A DNA stretch of 64,000 nt from Corythucha ciliata (taxonomy: Eukaryota > Arthropoda > Insecta > Hemiptera > Tingidae), in contig CM075937.1 in NCBI GenBank assembly GCA_038030265.1, positions 21,948,001-22,012,000 on the forward strand, in the 5' to 3' direction. A model generated the notes under the pieces. It searched no databases. It was not told where the DNA came from and saw only the letters and a list, made by a program, of their open reading frames with translations. Position numbers and translations under genes: made by a program. Position 1 is the stretch's first letter, and every line of letters starts with the position of its first letter. Of this stretch, positions 55,223 to 64,000 are shown piece after piece.

Positions 55223-55226
<4 letters not shown>
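53340..55226 (+). repeat. Degenerate 30-bp array, colinear copy of the 23.8 kb segment, with terminal module
   Basis: Begins with GCTAGCAGGGACCAGG, as at 23818, and follows the same unit order through ACCATACGC and TTTTTGACGCAAAT. At 54280-54765 it runs into the non-array module also seen at 29120-29660. The 4.6 kb between these parts in the first copy are lacking here. Decayed units continue to 55226, followed by a T run to about 55260. Confidence 0.85.
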
Positions 55227-55260
<34 letters not shown>

Positions 55261-56729
55261 CATTTTTTCATTTTTAAGCTCTTCAGGGCCCTCCTCGAAA
55301 AAGAGGCCATCATCTCTCTGCCTCCTCGACCTTACCGATGCACACTACTGATTATTACTGATTTGACAGATTTTTAAACACGCTGAAAACATTTTGACAA
55401 ATTCCTCACGGATTTTTAGTGCTTTACTTGACGAGTATATAGAAAAATGTCAGTTGACGACGCTGTTCGCCAGGGTTAGAGGCAGTAATTCGTGGTAAAA
55501 ATTTAGGAAACACCCTAATTCGCGGATATCTTTGAAACATCTCTCTAATGCGCAGCTGGAACTGAGAAAACTTTGCTAGATCCAGGCTAAAATTAAAGAA
55601 GAAGCACACACCGAAGCAACAAGATCTGATGGTGTGTTCCTTTAGATCAGGGAGAACAGGACGGCCGATTGCTCTATGTATTAATCATTTTTTTCTCTCC
55701 AAATTTCCTGTTATTATTCTGGGTAAGTCTACTAGCTTTTCCAAGGATTAAGTCGTTTGGTGTACCTTATTTAGCAACGGATCCGGGCAAGTCACTCCCA
55801 GAAGCTTCCGCTGTATGGCCCCCAGGAATTGATCACCCCCCTTCCACCGCTCCTTCATATTCAATTCCTCATTATAGTGCTGCTAGAAACATTGGATATG
55901 CATTATGTTACCGGCAGAGTGAGAAATAAGGCATTGTGGGAAATGCCTAGGCATTGTTCACAATTCCTAACCCTGCTTGGCAACGTGGGGAATTTGTATA
56001 CTATTTCTCACTTATGCCTGGCTGTTTTCAGAAATTGCGGATAATGCCTAACACGACTCAGGCAAAGTGGGAAATTTATTATTAGTGAGGTCCTTGAAGT
56101 TATCAGTTTTTCAGGAGCGTGCCTACCTGAGCTGCGCAGGTCGTGGGGGGGGGGGGCTGAGGATCTTGCGGCTAGGTACGACGGCCACATGTGAGCCGGG
56201 GCCTTCCAGCTTTTATGATTTAGCCGCTATAAAAAACATAATAGACACCCCATTTACTTTCCCTTAAGAAGAAGAAGGCAGAAGTTTTCATTAGAGAACC
56301 TATAGCACACCAGGTTTACGCAGCCGACATCTTGAGTTGATCCCGATTTAACCACTCATATCTGATACTGTGTATTTTGAAGATTTTCAGGGATTTTTAG
56401 CATATTTTCCGCGTAAATCGTTCTATTTGTCTGTAATATTTATAATAAACCGTGTCAGAGCCAATAATATTATAATGCTGATGATAATTCAATAAGAGGT
56501 CTAGTGCCTTAGTTCTCATGTCTACCGGCAGCGAATACCGGCGGCAAATCTTATGATCGACCTCTGCCAGTCGTCACTGCACATCTTAGTGGCGCTAAAA
56601 CGGTTTCAATGAGGCGTCGAAGATTTCTTAAAAAGTAGACCCAAACATGTATACGAGAGCCCGCCTCCCCTACCAACACAACACACCACACCACATTGCC
56701 GCCAACAAGCTCGAGAATGGCAAAATGTG
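55261..56729. other. Stretch without recognised gene
   Basis: A few minus-orientation array units lie at 55480-55600. Elsewhere short frames only; a G run lies near 56146. No bounded element. Confidence 0.45.
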
Positions 56730-57153
56730 TTACGGAGAAAAACGCCAATTCACTGCTAAAATTTAAATCGTGAGCTGATAAAATTGAAAAAGTGACTCAG
56801 ATTGCGGAAAAGCGCTAATTCGTGGATAAAGTGTAGGAAAAAATCACTAATTCACGGCTAAAACTACAAGGCAATATGCCCATTCGAGGCTAAAAAAGTG
56901 ATAAAAACGCTAATTCGCGGTTAAATTTGAGAAAACGCTAATTCGCGGTTAAAATTGAGAAAACACTGATTCGCGGCTTCTGAAGGCAACTTTATGGCTA
57001 GGAAAAGAGCCAATTCACGGCTTGAATTGAAAAACAAACAAACAAAAAACTGATTTAGCGTTAGGTAGACAATGTCCTTTTAAGCGTTGCTAAAGGTTTA
57101 AACGATTTTGTATTCAAAATGCTAATTTCTGACTGGGATGTAAGCACCTAAGC

Positions 57154-57290
57154 TTACGGCGTTTTCTATTCAATGCAATACACTAGTGTGGTGTAAAATT
57201 TTCCACCCGTCCACTATGAATTGAAACATATGTTTATGGAGAGGACGCTGCACTACACTTGTGTAATGTGTTGAATGGAAATCGCTATTA
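57154..57290. mobile_element. 137-bp MITE, family TTATAGCG, copy 2
   Basis: Inverted relative to the copy at 15178-15313; ends TTACGGCGTTTTCTATTCAA and TTGAATGGAAATCGCTATTA. Confidence 0.85.
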
Positions 57291-57437
57291 GTGTTAAATG
57301 GAACTTTAAACCCATGTGGTTGACCCTAGCCTTACAAATAAAATTGAGACAAATCACTAACTCTCAGCTAAAATTGAGACAAAATTAAATTCAACGCTAA
57401 ATTTGAGTGACAGTCGATCTCGGTCAGTATTCTCAAT

Positions 57438-57568
57438 CAGCTCGATTTTATATTGGGACGATGGCCTTCAACAGAAAACACAAACCACTGTTTGCCGAGC
57501 TTTCGGAATAATTTATTTATTTATTGTGTTTTCTGTTGAGGCCATCGTCCCAATATAAAATCGAGCTG
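57438..57568. repeat. 131-bp inverted repeat
   Basis: CAGCTCGATTTTATATTGGG ... AACAGAAAACACAA is matched by its inverse at 57523-57568, with arms of about 46 bp and one indel. The loop contains GCCGAGCTTTCGGAATAA. Possibly a MITE or retroelement flank. Confidence 0.8.
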
Positions 57569-58350
57569 GCTAAAATTGAGAGAAAGTGCTAATGGGAAGG
57601 TGAAACACAGAAAACGGTTAATTCACAACATAATCGAGAAAAATCAATAATTAGCAGATAAGTTAAGAAATAAAGCTGAAAACATCACAAATACTCGGCT
57701 AAAACTAAAAAAAAAAAAAAACCTAATTCAAGGCACAAATTGGAAAAAATTGCTAACTCTCAAGAAAAAGTTGAGACAAAGCACCAATTTGTGGCTAAAA
57801 TTGGCACAAATGTTAATTCACGGCCAAAATTGAGGGAAAATTCTAATCGGAGGCTAAAACAGAGATATACACTTATTCATAGCTATACAATTCAGAATAA
57901 TCGCTACCTAATTCGCGGATAGAATGAGAAAAATGCTAATGAAAAAACCACTAGAATTGAAGGGCTAGAATTAAGAAAAACTTTAACTCGGAGCTAAAAT
58001 TGAGAAAAGGGCTAATCGAACGCAAATTCACGGCTAAAATTGATAATAATCTCTGATTCGCTGCTATAAAATTGAAAAAAAAAAAAAAAAAAAAACAGCG
58101 ATTAATCACTGTGACCACGAAATACCCCCAATTTGTGGTTTCTTAAGGCAACTTCATGACTACAATTTTACTGCTCGTGGCTAATATAGAGAATGAGGGC
58201 TCATTTGCCTTCAAACTTGGGAAAAGTACACACAAAAATTGTCAAGGCAACCAGTACGGCGCGGCGCAGGGGTATCTGATGGCATTTCGCTGCTAAAAAG
58301 GAGATATAGTGCGAAAATAGAGAAATTAGGAGGCTGAAACCAAACCTAAA

Positions 58351-59208
58351 ACCTAAAATATGGATTAAATCTTAATCACAATTTTATTAATTATTTATTA
58401 TAACAGTAAGTTAATTTCAATTTCATGAAATAAAAAAAAAATGTGAACACTGCAATAAAATTGGTAGTGAGCTATTCTGAGCAAAGCATTTTTCTTTTGT
58501 AATGTCTTGTAAGTTACTTCATTAGAAGGTACACTGAGCCACGTTTTCCTCAAACAAATGTGACGAAATTTATTTATTTTAATTAATTTTTCCATTAACT
58601 AATTACCGAATGTGAATTCAGCGGTAATGGGAATTTAACTACGGGGTTGTGTGATTTATTTCCATGCTCGTTCAATTAAGATGTAATTTTGTTTCTTTGC
58701 CTTAAACAAAAAATATTTGTTTACCTGTTTGTTAGTTTGTTTTTTTTCTAATGAACATCTGTAGTTGATGATAAAAATCCGCCTTCAAAGTATTGTATAA
58801 CGAGAACCAAATATGTCGCTATAGTCGCAGCAATCTGCACTGTGATTCATTGGTTCCGCAACATTGGTTAACAAGGTTATAATTCTTGACAATTTACCGC
58901 AATGATAAGCTGGTGGTCCAACACGAAAAATCCGCAGCACGTAAATTCAATTCTTTTTTTATGCAGCAAATGGTTTAGTAATTTTGGCTAGGTTGTGGTG
59001 GGGGGGGGAGGCGAATTGTTAGATTAAACGAGTGATCGAACGAAAATACGTGTATGTATTATAGTTTTACACTCACGCTGTCGAGACAATGAGTGTCAAA
59101 CATCATGGCTCCATGGATTGTGTCGTTGAAAATTACGGCCCGCAGAATTTATAGGGAAATGACAGTGAGCTTTCGTTAATGAAGTTTATTATTCGAAATT
59201 TGTCTTAC
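58351..59208. other. Stretch downstream of the gustatory receptor
   Basis: I searched the minus strand here for the receptor's last exon (ending with a TYxxxxxQF-type motif) and did not find it. A G run lies near 59000. Confidence 0.45.
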
Positions 59209-60092
59209 CTGTCGCGTGACGCTGGCACAGCATAGAATGAGTCTCAACACCACTGACCAGGAAAAGGATAGGAAACAAAGAATGTAGATGAATCGGGACA
59301 GGTTGTGTGATGTGCCGAGCTTGTAAGTGTTGCTAATGAGAAGGAGAAGAGAGGAAAAGAGAAGGCAGAGCGTGGTTAGTGAGTACGCGCTGGAAATTTG
59401 ATCAGATGCTGAAGATAATGATGCGTAGGCTTTCGTAAGATTCTCCAAAATTTTATCTCGGCCTATAAAAAGAATAATTTTGCTTAGCATAGCCAACGTT
59501 TAGTATTAAATCAGCCTCTACAACCTTGAAATTTACGCCACATGGTAACGTGATCAACACTCTCATTCAAACAGACAATTCTCTGTTTTACGCTATTCAC
59601 AAAAAACGTAAAGTGATTCAGAGTCCCGTACACCATGAAGTGGGATACGATAGAATACAGTCGTTCACCGGTCAGTCGCCACGTGACTACATTCGTTCCT
59701 AATAACCAGATCGAAGGCGTCAAAATAACGAAAACAAAGTGAACAAGTGGCTTAAAACTCTCCGTAGCCTCGAACACAGTTCCACTGTCGCGAATCGCTC
59801 GATCCGCCCTGTCGAGGTGACGCAAAGCGTTTTCAAGTGAGTTGAGACGACAGAGGACACTAATCGTGCATAGACACACGATGATATTATTCGTGAAATC
59901 GAGAAGGATTCGAACTCCGAGAGCGAATTTGTCGCTAAAATCCGTTATGCTTGAAATTCGGTTCCATCCTTGCCATGCAATGAGACAGGCGATAATAGCG
60001 AGAGTGTGCATCATTTTTCGCCACGAGATTCGTACTTGTGTCCCTTTAATGTTGATAGGCAGAGTTCCCGCCCAAGCTGAGATCCAAAGCAT
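59209..60092 (-). CDS. Gustatory receptor (7tm_7 family), two exons visible, 3' end missing
   Basis: Exon 1 is 60092-59525, the intron 59524-59463 (62 bp, GTTGTA ... TTTTTATAG, phase 1), and exon 2 59462-59209, ending before a strong GTAAGA donor at phase 0. About 274 residues are encoded so far. The start MLWISAWAGTLPINIKG, with a stop upstream in frame, resembles receptor N-termini. Hydrophobic segments lie at about residues 28-45, 60-82, 115-135 and 145-165, with two more in exon 2 (LTTLCLLFSSLLLLI and FIYILCFLSFSWSVVL). That leaves the seventh, conserved helix for a missing exon. The final phase-0 intron is typical of the family. These proteins are ligand-gated cation channels in taste neurons; the ligand is unknown. 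Confidence 0.8.
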
Positions 60093-60396
60093 TTTTGTTT
60101 CTTATGTCTCATCAACTCACAAGAAAGACTAAACTTGAAAAAGTACAATCCAATTAATTACAAAACAAAGTATACCCCGTCGTTCCCGTTGTAACCTTAG
60201 ACATTGTATTTTTTCCCCCGCACCCCTCCCATTTTCGTTCTTGTATTGAACACTAAAATTAGTTTTTCTTTCTCCCCTAATAAGACACTTTGAACCGGAA
60301 CTTGACAAATAGTGCCTCGGAGTTCCTTCCCTAAAAACTGCGACAAACATAAAAACGTAGGAGCGGAAGTGGACAAACGAAACACTTTACGACCAG

Positions 60397-60429
<33 letters not shown>

Positions 60430-60779
60430 TAAGAAGCAGTGGCCATCCAATTAACTTGTTGTCTGATAGTTTGGGTCGGACCGAAAAATGCAGGGACAAA
60501 AGAGAGCGATTTTAACTTCCACGAAAGCGTTTCATGCTTTGTTATTGATTGAGGAAAACATGGTACAATTACAAAATAACTAAAGAACAGTTTGAAGGGT
60601 AAACATGAAACTGGTGCTCGTTTATCTATTTGAATAGGCACTCTGTATAGTTTATTGGCATGGAAGGCTTAAATTGAGACTCACCTTGGGACTCTAGTTA
60701 GCCGCAAACTCTGTGGAAAGAGTGCTGTAAAAGATTTAATTATTCCTGACTCGATGCAATATTCCCACAAACAACACAT
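60093..60779. other. Stretch upstream of the gustatory receptor
   Basis: Includes an A run of about 28 at 60399-60427. Open frames of 67-100 codons pass through it. No promoter motif stands out. Confidence 0.45.
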
Positions 60780-62220
60780 TTTCGCTAATAGGTTTCACCA
60801 AAAATAAAAAATTCGCGGATGTTTGTTGCTGACAAACCAACTCGAGGGTCGGCTTAACTTTGAAACCGATGTTGCTGATTTTTCGCACTAAAATCCCATT
60901 TTCGCAGGTGCGACGCGCAATTTCGTGTGTTTTGGCTAGCTCAAATCGTGTTTAGCCCGCTGTGCCATCCAGACTTATGGTGGAAGAGGAAATGCCAGCT
61001 CTGTTCACCGTCTCAGGTCTACAATTTAAAGTTTAGCTCCAAAAGTATCACTTTCCTTGGGAGAAGTTTCAGTTTTTCGAGATAATATCCGAAATGGAAG
61101 GCTACAAACAACCCATTTTCTTTCACGACGACCCAAATTTATTGTTGGCTGATATCGAAGCTCGAAGAATTCAAGGAAAAATTATTGAACCCTCAGGGGG
61201 GTTCAACCCAGAGGGTTCAATAATTTTTCCTTGAATTCTTCCGTTTTCTTTCATTTTAGCCGTGAAAAGTTATCAAAAAACCGTGAAATAACGCATTTTT
61301 GATTTACTATTTCAATTTCGGCCAGCACTGGGCATCACCTAGCCACGAATTGGTGCGTTCTGTCAATTTCAGCCGCAAAAGAACATTTTTCCTCAATTTA
61401 ACCTGTGGATGAACGCTATTTCTCAATTTTATCCACGACAATTCCACCAATCAACAACAAGCTGTTACTTTTGCCAATTAGTTTTCCCTCAATTTTAGCC
61501 GCAAATTAGTGTTTTTTCCTCAATTCTGCCTTGAGCAATTGTTTTCCCCTTCAAATATTAGCAGTGAAAAGGTCTACATAATCCAATGACAGCGATTTTC
61601 ATTAATTTTGACCCGCACGTTGCATCGCGGAACCTTGAAATAGGTGTTCTCCTAAATTTCACCTGCGAACGAACAATTTTCCTTAATTTTAGCCGTGAAT
61701 AAGCACTTTTTATTTTTAAAAAATGTGTGCGCTAAGTCGCCCTCTTTCTCAATTGTACCCGCAAACTCGCCATGTACATGTATAAAAACGGTCAATTAGC
61801 ACTTGTTTGCAATGTTTACCAAGATAACCATGAACTGGCGCCTTCTCTCAATTTTACCTGCGTGAATGAGCTCCATGTTTTTTAATTTCAGCCGTGAATT
61901 GGTGTTTTCCCCTAATTTTAGCCGCAAATGAGTGATTTTTCTCAATTATACATTGAACAAGTAATTTATTTTGTCAATTTTAGCTGTGAAAAGAGCTCTA
62001 TGAACCGTGAATTAGCGCATTTTCCGCATTCCGCACTTTGCATCGCGAAACCGCAAATTGGTGTGTTCTCTCAATTTCAATTTCAACCGCGGAGAATGAG
62101 ATTAATTTTTCAAGTTTAACGTGAATCAGCGATTTTATTCAATTTAAGCCGTGAATGGGTGTTTTTCTTCAGTCTTAGCCGCAAAATGTCCTTTAATGGA
62201 TTTCATCGCGAACAAGCACG
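60780..62220 (+). repeat. Degenerate 30-bp array, plus orientation
   Basis: Mixed AATTTCGTG-type units (60780-61140) and CGAATT-type units (61250-62220), for example TTTTCCCTCAATTTTAGCCG near 61485. Interrupted by the hairpin at 61164-61241. Confidence 0.8.
61164..61241. repeat. Perfect 31-bp inverted repeat with 16-bp loop
   Basis: GAAGAATTCAAGGAAAAATT ... CCCTC (61164-61194) is matched exactly in inverse at 61211-61241. Confidence 0.95.
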
Positions 62221-62319
62221 TTTTCTCAAGACGTGCGCCCTCTCTCCCCCCCACAACTATAGATCCGCGCCTAGCTGGCTGTCCACCCCTTGATCACGGG
62301 CTGGCTACGCCCCTGCTCG

Positions 62320-62830
62320 CGCCTCAAAATGACAAAACTGACGATTTGCGTCTTGAGAATAGCAATACTGACTATCGTGCCATGTAAATATGCAAACATA
62401 CTTCAAGCGCCGTAAAAGGGCTGAACCAATGCGATTCATGAAACCCGGAAAAATCCAGAAAGATCACAATTCCCGCCATAAAACTCATAAAAGTGACTAA
62501 ATCAACCATTCGCTCGCCAAAAAGGACCGAACTGACATGGCTTGATGGTCTACTTGCGCCATGAAAACGCCTATAAAACGTTTGACGCCAAGGAATAGCC
62601 TTAGCAAATGACTCCTGTCCTGTGAATTGCAAATGGAAAACTTAAATTCGCGCCTTGACTTGACCATTTGGGCTTCAGGGCTCTGAAAATGTCAAAACTG
62701 TGACGACCCGCACCTTTTTTATTTCATAAATGTCTGAAATGGCTAAGCTGGCCTTAGCCATAGCCATAGCGGCTGGAATAGCCGAAAAATGGCTAAGCTG
62801 GCTATTCAAGCCCTAAAATTGACAGAAATG
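62320..62830 (+). repeat. Degenerate 30-bp array (CCATTCGCGCC type)
   Basis: Units such as AAAATGACAAAACTGACGAT and CAACCATTCGCTCGCCAAAA. Same family as 40.4-41.3 kb. Confidence 0.7.
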
Positions 62831-62899
62831 GTTCCGTAAATGAAGCCTATATGAATAGTTGAAAACCGATGATATGCACATTGAACAGACCTGTAAACT

Positions 62900-63986
62900 A
62901 GTGATGCACTGAGACCGAGATTGCATTTTCCGGAGATTGCTTTCCGGAAAATGAGACCGAGACTAATGCCCGTATTTATGAACGTTCCTTGACATTAAGG
63001 AACCCTTGAAATTCATTAAAACAGATGTTTTTATTGTGATCAAAACTGTTCTCAACGGTTCCTTGACTCAAGGAAGCTTCAAGGAACGTTCATAAATACG
63101 GACCTAAGTCTCATTTTCTTGAGACTTAGTCTTGGTCTCGGTGTGATCCAAAAAGCTCGATGCATATAGTGCCGGTATAGATCTTTTTACACAGCAAATG
63201 AACCCAATCTAATGCTCCCCTCTCTGGAAACCGGTTTGGGTCTTTAGCCCGGCCGGAATTCGGTCCGTTTCGTGCAGAAATAGCGTGCCTCTAATTTCTC
63301 AAGTATGGAATTCTGTGACCTACTCACATAGCATCAAGCATCAAAGAGCGAATCGGAAACCTTTTAAAGGGGGGGGGGGGATCGAAAACCCTCTCATAGA
63401 ATAACCCCCTCCCCACACGAGTTTTCAGCGATTTGACAAGACCAATACTACCCTACTAGGGTTAATCCCATTCTTACACCCATTCTTGGATCGGATATGA
63501 ACTTCTTCCTCTCTAAAGTGTAGCATTTTGACCTTACATAGCCCACAAAATGTGTACATATAGAGCCAAGGGCGAATCTGGGACCTCTCAGGGAGAGGTA
63601 ATCGAAACCCCTCCCCCTCTTCATATTCACCCCCACTACCTTCCCACATTACCCCACTCCTATGTTTCAAGGGATTTGACCATCTCCAGGGGGGGGGGGG
63701 ATTTCTGCTGATTTATCTTGCAGGGAAGGGGGGGGTTATAAATTAAATGCTCCATAGCCGATCACCAGCTGCCGGAAATAGGTGGGGAAACAGGTTATCT
63801 GTAAAAATCAGTCTATACATATGGGTGGGTACTGGGTAGGTGGCGGGGGTGAATCGTGGGAGGAAGAAGGGTTTTGATCCCCCCCCCCCACAACTTTCGA
63901 GACGAGACCGAGACCGACTTTTTAAGTACGAGATCATCTACCGAGACTGAGATGCGTAAGTCTCGGTCTCGGTCTCGTGCATCACT
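62900..63986. mobile_element. 1.1-kb element with AGTGATGCAC-GAGACCGAGA ends
   Basis: AGTGATGCACTGAGACCGAG at the left is mirrored by CTCGGTCTCGTGCATCACT at the right. GAGACCGAGA phrases are repeated subterminally in both orientations. The interior has several poly-G runs and duplicated CCCTCTC-rich segments near 63380-63420 and 63600-63660 but no transposase. Non-autonomous DNA transposon by inference. Confidence 0.75.
62968..63103. mobile_element. 136-bp MITE nested in the 1.1-kb element
   Basis: GCCCGTATTTATGAACGTTC at the left is mirrored by GAACGTTCATAAATACGGAC at the right. CTTGA/TCAAG inner repeats continue the symmetry. Confidence 0.85.
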
Positions 63987-64000
63987 GCTATAAACAGATG

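Larger units (their letters stand above)
56730..58350 (-). repeat. Degenerate 30-bp array, minus orientation
   Basis: Units such as GCTAATTCGCGGTTAAAATT, clearest at 56905-56965. A MITE (57154-57290) and an inverted repeat (57438-57568) interrupt it. Confidence 0.85.

Noticed and set aside
58801..58880. Half copy of the 250-bp MITE (GAGAACCAAATATGTCGC)
   Set aside because: Only a short match to the terminal repeat; too weak to annotate.
21470..62220. CRISPR-like array (regular about 30-bp spacing)
   Set aside because: There is no identical repeat separated by unique spacers. Units diverge along their whole length, the DNA is eukaryotic and no cas genes are present.

Overview
The window is gene-poor, repeat-rich nuclear DNA of an invertebrate, most likely an arthropod and probably an insect. 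The evidence is a chemosensory receptor of the arthropod gustatory type, a secreted trypsin-fold protein lacking catalytic residues, introns of about 60 bp with GT..AG ends, a copia-type retrotransposon primed by the anticodon region of initiator tRNA-Met, and Ty3/gypsy, I-like non-LTR, Penelope-like, SINE and many MITE or foldback elements. I cannot name the species.

Layout. 0-7.7 kb: degenerate short tandem arrays and sequence without recognisable genes. 7.8-13.6 kb: a Ty1/copia element with two LTRs and a 5-bp target duplication. It is broken by a cluster of three tRNA-derived SINE units in gag, a MITE in the integrase and several frameshifts. A related locus just downstream preserves the empty target site. 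14.3-16.6 kb: arrays and three MITEs. 18.5-19.8 kb: a two-exon serine-protease-homologue gene (minus strand). 20-29.7 kb: foldback, then a long degenerate array of about 30-bp units with a recently homogenised 78-bp/29-bp higher-order block, and a possible terminal exon pair of an unknown gene at 25.5-26.0 kb. 32.5-37.2 kb: arrays in the opposite orientation, a MITE and a perfect 47-bp inverted repeat. 40.4-41.5 kb: another array family and SINE copies. 42.2-48.7 kb: a Ty3/gypsy element (minus strand, 5-bp target duplication) that has lost reverse transcriptase and holds a stack of nested elements. 48.8-58.4 kb: arrays in both orientations and a Penelope-like fragment between terminal inverted repeats. 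59.2-60.1 kb: two exons of a gustatory receptor (minus strand). 60.8-64 kb: more arrays and a 1.1-kb inverted-repeat element at the end.

Only two genes look like convincing host genes: the protease homologue and the gustatory receptor. They are 39 kb apart and there is no sign that they work together. The most unusual component is a set of highly diverged tandem arrays, period about 20-31 bp, covering by eye about one third of the window. They occur in several related families and in both orientations, share an AATT/CGCG-like core, and have at least two colinear dispersed copies.
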